From Erodium maritimum (lineage: Eukaryota > Streptophyta > Magnoliopsida > Geraniales > Geraniaceae), in contig OY997589.1 of NCBI GenBank assembly GCA_963921825.1, positions 74,880,523 to 74,944,522 of the forward strand: a DNA stretch of 64,000 bases, written 5' to 3'. How positions within the stretch are numbered: position 1 is the stretch's first letter; the number at the start of each line of letters is the position of its first letter. The notes beneath the pieces were generated by a model. It did no database searches. It was not told the origin of the DNA and saw only the letters and a list, made by a program, of their open reading frames with translations. Both the position numbers and the translations under genes were made by a program. Of the stretch, positions 44,608-56,104 are shown piece after piece.

Positions 44608-45349
44608 ATGTTTAGGCGACGTTTTAGAAAGGTGAAATATGTTTTCTTGAAAATTGTAGACAAGGTGTCAGAGTATGATGCGTACCTTGTCCAAAAAGTT
44701 GATTGTCGTGACCAAGTCGGTTTCTAAACCATCCAAAAGTGTACGCTGCTATACAGATATTGTGTTATGGTTCTTCGGCCGACAGCCTGGACGAGTATTT
44801 AAAGATGGCAGAGACAACTGCCCTTGATTGCATGCATCGGGTTTGCTTCGCCGTAATCAACATCTTCGGTGAAGCGTACCTTCGGAAGCCCAACAGTAAC
44901 GATATTACTTACATTACATGTATAAATGAAACACGTGGTTTTCTAGGTTGTATCGGCAGCCTCGATTGTATGTATTGGTCGTGGAGGAATTGTCCAAAAG
45001 CACTTCATGGGGTGTACGAGCGGGGTGATCATTCTAGACCTATGGTGAAGCTTGAAGCAGTTGTGGGGCCCGACACATGGATTTGGAACGCTTAATTTGG
45101 TATGCCGGGTTCCAACAACGATATTAATGTTCTAAAAAAATCGTCCATATTTGTGCATGTATATCCGGGTGATCAGCCTCTGGTCGAGTACGTAGTCAAT
45201 GGTACGTATTACTAAACTCATTACTACGTACATATGGAATTTACCCACCGTGGGCGTGCTTCGTGAAGTCTATCCCTACACTACAATTACCGAGGCACAT
45301 GTTATACGCAAGGAAATAGGAGGCCGCAAGGAAAGATGTGGAAAGGGCA
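44608..45349 (+). pseudogene. PIF/Harbinger DDE transposase, frameshifted and cut
   Basis: The frame begins MFRRRFRKVKYVFLKIVDKV, then contains one stop and a frameshift. 44739-45095 reads DSLDEYLKMAETTALDCMHR, FGEAYLRKP, GSLDCMYWSW (with the first catalytic Asp), WRNCPKALHGVYERGDH and DTWIWNA. After a stop it continues FGMPGSNNDINVL (with the next DDE-domain Asp region). The final codons, EAARKDVERA, run exactly to the LTR of Gypsy element 2, so the remaining FGVLQ-type region is lost. Confidence 0.9.
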
Positions 45350-46149
45350 TGTCATGCCCCAAATCCGGTTTTGACCGGACTTGAGATGTGAACTCAAGGT
45401 AAAGAATGAAATAGCAATTAAAAGGAATTGAAATATACGAAAAGCTGTAAATCGAATAAAACCAAAAAAACAAGAGTCAACAGCTCTGGTTGACAAATAA
45501 TGACAAAAGTACATAAACAATCAGTACGTCTCTAACTCAAGTTCCCAAATCCCAAAGAGCTCCCGAGCCTTGAGACCACCTCTAGGAACTACTCACCAAG
45601 TAAGCCTGTAAAAACCGTAAATAAACAAATAGGGGTGAGCTTACGCTCAGTAGGGAGAATAATAGGTAAAAGCAACCTCCAATTTTGAAATAAAATCGAA
45701 TTAACACCAATGGTCAAAATTTACAATTAACACGATTAACCAACAAGATGCTAAGATAAAGAGAACAATAAGAATATTCAACGCTTTAAGGAAAAACAGT
45801 ATTCAATAAGATTAAGGAAAGGCGATGTAATCTCTGATAAGGCGACTAAAGAGAGAGCATTTAAATGTCACGTCGATAACTTAAACCATAATACTCCGAT
45901 CCACAATTAGTCCTTGTGTCATATCGGATACAATACTCCGATCCACAATTGGTCCTTGTGTCATGTCGGATTTCCCCTCGGTCCAGAGGAAACACATACG
46001 TCGGGACTACCGGAAACATCCCTGAAGGGACGCATATCGTCGGGATTCTCGGAAATGTCCCCAAAGGACCATAGATCATCGGTGTGAAATAGGATAACCT
46101 CCCGAGAATGCTCCCGCAGGACGCATACCCGGAGTAAAGCAACAAGTAA

Positions 46150-46530
46150 CCATAACTATCCCCGTAGGGTAAACCATCTCTCGGCTATGATACTACCCCA
46201 CACCGGCGTACCCCCTCGGTGTAGGTACCATATCGGATCACAAGTAATCATCCCCGCAGGGTAAACAATCTCTCGGCTATGATACTACCCCACACCGGCG
46301 TACCCCCTCGGGGTAGGTAGCATACCGGATCACAAGTCATCGGTCTAGGTACTACCCCACACCGGAATACTCCCTCGGTTTAGGTACCAAGCCGGTACAC
46401 AAATCACCGGTCTAGGTACTACCCCACACCGGAATAATTCCTCGGCGTAGGTATCCAAGCCGGTACACAAATCATCGGTCTAGGTACTACCCCACACCGG
46501 AATACTCCCTCGGTGTAGGTACCAAGCCGA
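46150..46530. repeat. Tandem repeats in Gypsy element 2 LTR (about 67-bp units)
   Basis: Units of the type ggtctaggtactaccccaca, ccggaatactccctcggt, gtaggtaccaagccgg; about five units in two variant classes. Confidence 0.85.
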
Positions 46531-46769
46531 TCAACAATTCCTCTTAGATCACACACAAGAGAATAACATACCAAACAGTCTTGGAACAACCAAAGCTTAG
46601 TAATTCACAATGTAATGCCGTAATTCATCCACGACATACCAAGCCCAACGATCTTATCACAACACGCCACAAAGAATTCATATAAACAATTACACTTACC
46701 GACATACTTACCAACCACGATCTATCGGTCTATCACTCACCCGACCATACCACTTGGCACAATCAATTA

Positions 46770-46870
46770 CACTCAAACATTCATTCAAGCATTCATTCAA
46801 ACATTCATTCAGGCATTCATTCAATCATTCAATCATTCATTCAAACAATCATTCAAATATTCATTCAACA
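46770..46870. repeat. CATTCATTCAAA microsatellite-like tract
   Basis: Roughly eight imperfect cattcattcaa(a/g) units. Confidence 0.8.
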
Positions 46871-48527
46871 ATTCATATCTCAAGCATCACAAATTGTCTA
46901 ATTTAGTTAGACTCTTATCTTAACCTAAAAACTAGGCAAGCACGGCATGGGAGGCAATCACAAACAATCCTAAGGCGCATCACGGCCATTCTACCAGCAC
47001 GGTAATTTCCCAAGTATTGAAAACGATTTAAACTAGGGAATCACATCCTACATGCATACTATACACGTCCGGTTATTATTGTAATTGAAAAAAACGATTA
47101 TTCTAGTGAATCACATCCTATATGCCATCTAGGACCTTTCCGGTTATTATTAACCTAATAAGCATACTAAGGCGTTATTTTAAACGAGGAGTTTAGTACT
47201 TTCCCTACCTCAAGAAGATACAACATCTGCGTCTCCTAGCTGCTGACGTCCTGGCCTAACTTCGGTCTTCTCGGGCGAAGTTCGCGAAGTCTACGTCCGA
47301 GTCTGGGTTTAACAGATAAAAGGTCCAATCAGTTCCGGTAAGGTCCAAAGTCCTCTGAGTTATCAGATCAGTCTTTTTAATTGTCGGAAGTCCTTGAAGT
47401 TACCAAATTTTAAGTCAAATTATAATTAAATTAATTAAATTAATAAATCCTTCTGCCCGACCCGGCCAACCCGAGTCCGACTCGAAACCCGGCCCGAATC
47501 CGGAACTCAGATCATAAATCGACCCGGATCCGAGTTCAGACCCGGACCGACCCGAGCGTGACCTAAACCCGGGTCCAGATCCGAGTCCAGGATCCAACTC
47601 GAGCTGGAGCCCAGACTTGGTTCTGGCTCAAGTCCGGTTCAAGGCCCAGGCCCGAAGTCCAGCTCTGGACTGATCCAGGCCCGTCCGAAGCCCGGTTCAG
47701 GTCCAGGCCCGTCTCTGGCCTTAGACGTAACGAGGGCGAAGGCGCTAGGGTTCCGGTTCCTCTCCGGTGACGGCGGCGGCGCCGGGAAGTTCAACGGCGG
47801 TTTGCGACGGCGATAGAGGCGCCAAGAGCTCCGGAACTCGATGGGAAGGGCGGTTGAGGTGAGACCCGAGCTCTCCCGGCCAGATCTGGCGGCCAAAGGG
47901 CTCGCTGGCGTGAAAGTTCTAAATCTGGAACTCGAGAGTTCCGGCGACGCTCTTCGACCGCTCCCGACCCTAAACGAGCTCGGAGCTCGAGATTTTCCGG
48001 CGAAGAAGAGGGCGAGGAAGGTGAGTCCGGTAAGGAATCGAGCTCACCTTCGATGGTTTTTCTTGAATCAGACACGACGAGATCAGAACCAAAATGGGCG
48101 GCGGCTAGGGTTTTGAATCGAGAAGGAGAAGGCGAGGAGACTTCAAGTGTTGGGGTTTGGTTACGGCTGCAGCAGGAGAAGGAGAAGAAGGAGAACGAGG
48201 TGGGGAAGAAGGTCTGGAGGAGATGGGTGGTCGGAGAAGAGCGGACGACGGCGATGGAGCTTCGGGTTTACTAGAGAGCGTGAGGTCGAGAGGTTGAAGA
48301 CGACCTCGATAGTCGCGCGCACAAATGGGATCTGAAGCGGCGCTGTCCCTTTTTGTTGCTAGGGTTGGACCGAGCCTGGCTGGCTTGGGCTTGGTCAGTT
48401 GGTCCAGCCCACCTTTCTTTTTCCCTTTTTTTGAATTTTCCTTTTAGAAATTCACTAGTTGCAATTTCTCACCCCCAACGTTTCTAGTTTCGAAAAAGTG
48501 CCCTTTTTAAACAAAGCGGGTTTTACA

Positions 48528-48547
48528 GTCTACCCCATTTAAAAGAG
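48528..48547 (-). other. Polypurine-like tract of Gypsy element 2
   Basis: The minus strand reads CTCTTTTAAATGGGGTAGAC immediately before the 3' LTR. Confidence 0.65.
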
Positions 48548-48821
48548 TTTCGTCCTCGAAATTTAAAACAGAAGTACCCCAAGGGTCGAAAAAGGTAGGG
48601 GTACTTCGCGAGACCCTCGTCCTCGCGTTCCCAGATTGCGGTGGTAATACGCGGCGATAGATAGCGGCTCTAGCTCTGCTTAAAACCTCACAAGGTCCGA
48701 CAAGCCGCGGGGTTAACTTGCCTCCGACACGGTTGAACTGCACTAGGTCCTTCTCTGGCTCACTCTCAGAAAGATAAAACAAGGTCACCAACCGAAAACT
48801 CAAGAGGCATACGCCTTCCAT
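48540..48821 (-). pseudogene. Gypsy integrase C-terminal/chromodomain-side relic
   Basis: The frame reads FNRVGGKLTPRLVGPCEVLS, then a LPPQ phrase. Gypsy integrases have G.KL.PR.VGP.E...R.G..AYRL.LPP. The end VLNFEDETLL overlaps the polypurine tract, as is usual in this group. It is only about 100 codons, and no upstream integrase is readable. Confidence 0.8.
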
Positions 48822-51164
48822 AGGTTTAACTCTTCTGTCGGCTCTGCACGATATTTAACCGTTTCCGAACAACGCCACCTTCGTTTAAAACCTTCTTCTC
48901 TTGAACACGCTAGTTACCCAAACGTCATACTTGGCGGTGAAAAACCGCCTTACTCAACAGTTCACACTTTCAACAAGCAACAAATCAAACCAAAACTCAA
49001 AGAAACACCGAGTACACACAACAAGTCGATTAACACTCAAACACTAAGGAAGAACAGGTAACGGTCTAGATATTCTATACCGGAATCCGGCATCGGTATA
49101 GATATCGTATCGCCACAGACAACCTCGGTCTAGGCACCTTATACCAGAATTCCCCGTCGGTATAGGTATCATACAGAAACACTTCGTACGTCGAACAAGG
49201 TCGGAACCATACGCAGACGTAACTTCTCGATTTCTCTTTAGTAACCGACACAAGAAAATTTCACATTGGAACGCAAACAAGGTCAAGTCGTGACCCAATA
49301 CAAACAATTTTACAGAAAATAAGACACAAACGCATTCAATATGACAAAGGATTTCAAAACCAGTGCACGGTTCAGTAAAACCACGTACTCCACCGACATC
49401 TAATCGAATGAAATACGTACAACCACAAGGAACGATAGAACATCTTACTGGCACTTAGTCGAAAGTAGGCGTCCCTCGAGACACAAACCAAATGTTACGA
49501 TAACCACACTCGACAGTAGAACATAAACCTAGATCGCCCATCGAAGATTAACCGACCCGTGATAATCCTTTTATCGTTATCACTTGTTCACACACTACTG
49601 ATCAACCAACTTATAAGTCGTTTCAACCAAGTCACCACATTATTGAGTACCCAACAAGTATTGAACTCCCGAGAATTATAAGTCGTTTCTCCATTCGTCT
49701 TTCGAACACCCCAGAACCAACAACGGTCTACTCTTAACATTCATTGTGCCCTGCATGGCACAAGACCCGACCTACCAACGATGCTTCGTTCGGTGCTATC
49801 TTGTTACTGGCCTGAAAGTTTGTGGTAGTCGTACTCGGCTAACAGTTTTCGGATCCACACATGATGTGTTCTCACTTCTCTGACGTAACTTAGCGGTTGC
49901 ACTAGTCTTCGCGGAACGTTGGCGTTCGTCCTTCCCTTGATGACAAAGGTACGTCTTGGTACTCGGTCCGCGTTCTCCGTATTCTGCTCCGCTGGGAATG
50001 TTGCTTGATGTCGATGTATCTCTCGATGTTGCTTGACTGTCTGTGCGGCGTGAATGATGTGACTTTCGAAAACGTCTTCTTGCTGCTGCGCGGCACGAAC
50101 TCTCTCCTTGATCCGCTACATGCTCACGATATTTGGTGTCGTCGTTGTTGACCATCTTCTTCTAAAACTTCATCGCGTCGGCACTGAGTATCTGGTCTTC
50201 GTCTTGACGCGGTCCAGCTTCCGGTGGTCTTCATGCCTCCTCAGCGCTCCGCTCCTCTCCTTATTGAAGCGTGCTACATTCTTCACGGCGATGCGCTCGG
50301 ACAGGTCCTCCTTCAAGATGGCTCTTCGGACTGACGTTCGATGTGGTCCAAGGATGTTGGCGTCGCCTCAGGTCTCAGGTTAATCACGATGTCGATCGTG
50401 AACTGGTAGTAATTAGATCGGCTCCTCTGGAAAGAACTTAGGGAACACACTCTAATCTAATCTCACACGTACGACATCCACTCGTCCAACTCTTCATCCG
50501 TTAACCGGGGTGTCAAGGCAAAAGGGTCGTAACAGAGGTTCGAATCTTAAAACTCAGTCTTCCAGCGGGGGTAGAAGAAGCTGGAGCTTGCGACGTATGT
50601 GGGTTATGGACCCACCACGCTTCCGTTGCGCCACTCTGATCCTAACGCCACTCAGTCATTTTCTGTGACCGGTCGGACTGTTTACTGGTCATTGCTGCAA
50701 CCATTCATTGGTCGGTAATCGTTGCTGATAGCACTCGATGAACGTCTGATGTTGCACAATTCGATTCTTAAAACTCGATCCGCACTCTCTAAGAAGGAAA
50801 AGAACTTTCAGTACGACAAGGTCTGTTGCTCCACTTTCAAACTCAAACTGACACTAGTCGGTACTACCACATCTCTAGACGGTGTGCTAAGGTACGGATG
50901 GGCTTAACAGTTTTAAATTCGTTCCAACATAAAGTAATCACGAGACAATACAACCAAGTGTAATACTCAGGTGTCAGCAAACATAATATCCAAAATAAAT
51001 GGTACACATGTACTCTAAGCGATCTCATGATCGGAAACATGTCCCCCAGCTCGGGGTCCAGCAATCGCGTACACTCGGTCCTGCTGAGTCTGAGGTCCTC
51101 CTCTCGGTGGTGGTGGAAGAGTCAGCTGTTGTGGGGCCCTCAACTGTTGTCTCTGAACTGGCGC
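48822..51164. other. Internal region of Gypsy element 2 without recognised pol
   Basis: About 2.3 kb where protease, reverse transcriptase, RNase H and integrase core would be expected (normally over 3 kb). No catalytic motif was found on either strand. Open frames exist at 49796-50155 (minus) and 50108-50383 (plus), but neither resembles pol. A short array of cggtata/ccggaat phrases lies at 49060-49180. Confidence 0.5.
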
Positions 51165-52070
51165 TCATGTTGCCTGCCGTGGGGCTCTCGTAGCCTGAGC
51201 CTGGCGCTGGTGGAAAGAAGGTGACTGGGTTGACTGCAACTGCTGTGGTCGCTGCATGGGTCCTCCTCCAACTCGGTCAGGGCACACAGTGAAGAGGTGC
51301 CCAAGTCTGCCGCAATGGTAGCATGTCCGCTCTCCACCTGCGACGGGGCATTGTCTCGCCAAGTGTCCTACCTGGTCGTAAGTACGGCATCGACGCGTGC
51401 CGTCCCTCAGACAATCTCGGCTCCGATGGCCTGATTGATGGCAAAAGTAACATACTGGCGGTCGCCCTGACGCGGCGGGTCCAGCCGACCCGTACCGTCG
51501 TGCCCCACCAGACTGAGTCTGTGGTCGGAAGAATCCTGAGGTCCTCTTCCTCCGTGGACCACGGACCTCTGCTGGTCCTAAGAAGTCGCTCGGTCTCGGC
51601 CTGCTCCCCCGGGCTCTGGCGGTCTCACGGATGTATCGTCCCACTGTTGGTGCCTGATCCACCAGCTCTGAATACCCCTGGGTCCTGACTACGGCAACCC
51701 GATCTATAAAAGTAGGGCAGAGTCCTTCCTCAAACCGTCTATCGCGGTGAGTCTCGGTCGGCACAATCTCCGGTGCAGAGCGTGATAAGGAAGCCACTCT
51801 CGTCTCGTGCACATAGGTCGACATCCCTCCCTGATGCAGTTCCATGAACTGCTGAAACTCGAGACGTAAAACTCCATCTCGTACCTCCTCGCGATACCAC
51901 TCACGGTATGCACCTCCTTCCGGCAGGATCGTCGCAGAAGACACTCTCACGTGATCCTCAATGAAGTCACCCTGGGCACTCGCTGCCCCTGCCTGCCCAA
52001 TGACGGGTGGTTGCCCCTAGCCCCCGGCTGGGCGACCTCTAGTACCGCTCGGGCCGTAGACGTGAGACAT
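51165..52070 (-). pseudogene. Gypsy element 2 gag with zinc knuckles
   Basis: The ATG at 52070 (MSHVYGPSGTRGRPAGG) is followed by a TAG at 52019-52017. The frame then stays open to 51165. The Retrotrans_gag core reads WYREEVRDGVLRLEFQQFME and QGGMSTYVHETRVASLS, with RRFEEGLCP. Three knuckles follow: CYFCHQSGHRSRDC (intact), CRTYDQVGHLARQC (second Cys lost) and CYHCGRLGHLFTVC (intact). Gag forms the particle shell and packages RNA. Here it is interrupted by the stop near its start, and no protease follows. Confidence 0.88.
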
Positions 52071-54863
52071 GTCGTGTACCCACTGCACGGATAACGCACA
52101 TGTTCAGTTTCTCAGATTTCGAAAACGTCGCAACTTGCTTAAGGTAAAAAAAATCTGTACGCGTTTGAAAAGGGTCATACTCGGACCACGGTTATACTTA
52201 GTCTTAGTATATTCATAAATATAATACTTCAAATAAGTAGAGAAGCCCGCACACTTGTGCGTCTCACAAAAAAAAAATCACACAAATTCAATCAATTCCC
52301 GCAGGAGGCACAGCTTCAGCAAGTCATACAACAACATACCGGACCGGCATACACTTCGGTCGGGCATCTTCCCATAACAAGGGGTGCAAGATCGCAACTC
52401 AAAATAATTTCCCAAATCTTAGTGTTGTTTCAAATTGTTAGGTTTTCAACACTTTTCTCTTTTCATCACAACATTCATGTTGATCTCGCGTCGTTACAAC
52501 CCGATTCAGGCATCCCCGAATCTCATTGTAACCACTTGATATCCCCCTATCACGCTCGACTACAGTGGCACCTATGAGTCAGCCCGTGTTAGTACAAACA
52601 TTTCACTTTTACAGGAAATTAGGCATGACCCAATTGTATATTCCACTAACCCTCCGCTTAAGCGGTACATTCAATAAACAAAACTATACAAGCACTCAGC
52701 ACGACATAGCACCCAACAGAACAACACAAAAACACATTACCGCAACAGTGCAAGTACACAACTCAGGTCTTGGGAATTATTCGACTACCACCCGACCAAG
52801 TCAACTGTTCAATTCCACCCAACATCCAATCCACGGCCGACCAAGGCGGCAACCCAACAATGATCAATTAACCAGACAACCACGTCATAAACAGCTCGAG
52901 CATCACTCGTTAAACCAACCTCGATCTTAACCGATCGACATAACGGATCAACTAAGGTTCACAGCAAAACACCGACTAAGGCATAGTTCAAGCAAAGAAG
53001 AAAGCATAACATAAAGAAGGTAATACTTAAACAAACTACTTCAACAAACGAGACTCTTGTCGTTTAGAACAACCGGTTCGACCAAAACACAAGGACGTTC
53101 ACGCGCGTCCCACAAAGATCATACAATGACCAACCGCACTAGGCTCAGTAGATAAATATATATACTTTATATATAGGCAGAAAAGGCCGCATCTTAGTGC
53201 GTCTCACAACATCAATCACCGATTCAAACAAAACAATCAACTCCCACAGGAGGAACAATCTCAATTAAATCACACAATTCGTAAAGCAACAAGCATACCC
53301 CTCGATTGGGTCTCTTCCCAACACTAGGGTCTAGAATCGCAACACGATAAATTTCACAATTTATGTCCTTAACCTTTTTCCATAATCTCAATTCCTTACT
53401 TTTCTCTTATAACATTCATGTCGATCTCACGTCGTTACAACCTGATTTAGGCGTCCCCGAATCTCGTTGTAACCATTTGACATCCCTCTATCACGCTCGA
53501 CTACAGTGGCGCCCCTGAGTCAGCCCGTGATAGTGCAAACACTTCAGTTTCTACCGAAAATTCGGCATGACTCTTTTGTATTTTCCTCTAACCATCCGCT
53601 TAAGCGGGACATTTATATAATAACCTGTACAAAGAGTCCTACACATAAGATGCACACAAAACATCTCAAACACACAACCTCTTGAACACCATAAATAACC
53701 CACGCGGGTCTTAGCAAATATCTTAATATCACCCGGTTAAATTTAACCCTTCGGGTTTTACTTAACAATTAACGGCCGACCAAGACGGAAATTCCTTCAA
53801 TAATTATTTAACCAACGTGTCATAACCAACCCGAGCATCGCTCGTTCATCCGATCTAAACCCGATTTTAATTTCAATCTCACTCTCTGTCTCGACTTACT
53901 TTCCAGTTCAAACTCAATTTCAAAACTCAACTTAAGCCTCAGCTTCAAACTCAAAGTTCATTTCAAACTCACTATCAGTTTCAATTTTAATTCTTAAAGG
54001 ATGGTTATCACTTAAACAATTCAACAATTTCACGACTAACATTCCATTACTCTAGAACACGCATCATTAGAATAGTACAGCAAAGTATGGTGTCGGAGCA
54101 TCATCGGCTCAGTCTTCCCTTATCACGAAGCATAGGGGTGTAACCAATCCCGTGTCACGAAGCATAGGAGTAAACAAGTCCCGTATCACGAAGCATAGGA
54201 GTAAAACCAATCCCGTATCACGAAGCATAGGAGTAAAACCAGTCCCGTATCACGAAGCATAGGGTGGAGCGAGTATTTCTGGATCACGGAGCCTCGGAAT
54301 AGACACAATACATTAACAAAATAGCGCAAGAATACACGAATTCCACTCTTTTCTCAATTCTCATCCCAATTGTATTACCATCTCAGTTTTAATTCCTTAA
54401 ATAGCAGTCAATGTCCCAACCAAGTCAACGTTTCAATAAGTCCAATCTCCAACCTCACCAATACCTCAATCAAATAACCCTTCCACTTTAACAAACATGA
54501 ACCGACCGACACGGTGATAACACATTTGACAGATACTTTACTCAACGGTTAATAGATAACAGTTCGATCATTGCTTGTTAACCCAATACCGATCTCAATC
54601 GTTCGGTTTCACCGATCACTGTACCTGACAGTCCATATGGTAAGGATACCACTCAAGCAATGTAACCGTTGTAATAAAAAGATTCAAATTTAAACAATCA
54701 TTGAGACAATCAAGAATCGTGTCGTTCCCACTCTACGCATCAAATATTTTCACTTGCGTCACTGAGCACACGACTTAGACTTTCTAACTCTACCCACCTA
54801 ATTAACGTTGGTCCGAGGTTTTGAAAACAAGTTCAAAATTTACAACCTGTTTCAAATGAAACC
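52071..54863 (-). other. Leader of Gypsy element 2 with tandem duplication
   Basis: 2.8 kb without coding signal. Segments 52240-53160 and 53175-54100 are homologous: both contain cgcacacttgtgcgtctcac-like, gaggcacagc/gaggaacaat, cgttacaac, caccactgt and tccgcttaagcgg phrases in the same order. A third part, 54110-54290, is a 33-bp repeat array. The leader of element 1 has one unit. Confidence 0.75.
54110..54290. repeat. 33-bp tandem repeat in Gypsy element 2 leader
   Basis: Five units of cccgtatcacgaagcatagg followed by agtaaaaccaat-like sequence. Confidence 0.88.
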
Positions 54864-54878
54864 AGGTTCTAATACCAA
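54864..54878 (-). other. Primer-binding site of Gypsy element 2
   Basis: The minus strand after the LTR reads (AT)TTGGTATTAGAACCTGG, a changed initiator-Met tRNA site. Confidence 0.65.
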
Positions 54879-54880
54879 AT

Positions 54881-56069
54881 TGTCACGCCCCAAATCCGGT
54901 TTTGACCGGACTCGAGACGTGAGCCAAAACAACCGAGGTAAAAGTAATAAAACTGTAATAAATTCCTTTACAACTGAAAACGAGACTAAAGTATTTCTCA
55001 ATAATCCAAGAAAAGATGTTAAAACTTGATAAGTAACATAAGGTAAATAAAGTTCAACTATGTGGACCAACACATCTCTAATACAATCCTCCAGACATCC
55101 GGAAGCTCCCGAGCCTCAAATTTCCCCAAGTCTCAAGTATACCTGTACAAACAATAAATAAACAAATAGGGGTGAGCTTACGCTCAGTAGGGAAAATCGT
55201 AAATGACCTTAGTCTCCAAGTTTAATATTAAAACTGTTTTAATTCGATGTCACAAAAGTATTAAAAATCCTTAGACCCAAGAATGTAATAAACAAATAAG
55301 AAGTAACAATACCAATAGTGCAATCTCAAGGATAACGATAACTTACCAGAGAATAGATGGAAATCATTAAAATAAAATAGAAATCCATCACACTGGGAAC
55401 AAGTAAATACTATTAATCAAGAAATGTTATGGAATCCGTTGTAATGAAATAACATCGCTTCTCCAAAGATGACAGTAACTTAAAAGAAGTTCATAATAAA
55501 TACTTTAACGGATCAATAATAGTAAAAATGGGAATAATCAATATCTTGCCAACCACTCGCTTTCTCAAGCCTCCAATCCATGGATAGATTCTGGGATCAC
55601 CTCGGTTCCCATATTCCGATCCACCAGAGTATCCATATCATATCAGATTTTCCCTCGGTCCAGAGGAAGCACATGCGTCGGGGCACCGGAAACAATCCCA
55701 ATTGGGCGCTTATCATCGGGATTCCCAGAAATGCCTCTAAAGGACCATATGTCATAGGGGACCAAGTAGTGAACCCACTGGGATGCAGTTCCTTGGGGTG
55801 AAACCATAAGTAGTCCTTTCCCCGCAGGGTAAACTATCCAATTGCCCGCAGGCCCAATAACCGATTGCCCGCAGGCCCAATAACCAAAGAATATCCCGCA
55901 GGATTTGCCAATACTCAACTCTCATAATATCAAATAACCAATGAATATCCCGCAGGATCTGCCAATATTCAACTCTTATAATATCCAGTAACCAATACCC
56001 TCAGGCTCTAAACTCAGTCATTAACTCACTGTATCTGTCCAACTCCAACCACCTCATCGGCACCGGATT

Positions 56070-56104
<35 letters not shown>

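Larger units (their letters stand above)
38050..45349 (+). mobile_element. PIF/Harbinger transposon relic hosting nested solo LTRs
   Basis: The 5' part (about 38050-38286) and 3' part (44043-45349) read as one Harbinger-like element once the Gypsy solo LTR and its 5-bp duplication are removed. The left part has a short frame opening MSDDSTQLSSSPEQ (38235). The right part has an ORF1-like C-terminal region (44460-44590, IFNLDH) followed by transposase. The element is cut at 45350 by Gypsy element 2. Its left boundary and terminal inverted repeats were not identified. Confidence 0.75.
45350..48527 (-). repeat. 3' LTR of Gypsy element 2, 3178 bp
   Basis: The plus strand reads TGTCATGCCCC...GGGTTTTACA. 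It holds a tandem array at 46150-46530, a CATTCATT-rich stretch at 46770-46870, and a GC-rich segment at 47455-48300. The GC-rich segment has short accidental frames on both strands. Confidence 0.88.

Noticed and set aside
29040-54290. Regularly repeated units resembling a CRISPR-like array
   Set aside because: The units are contiguous tandem repeats within LTRs and a leader of a plant retrotransposon, with no unique spacers and no cas genes.
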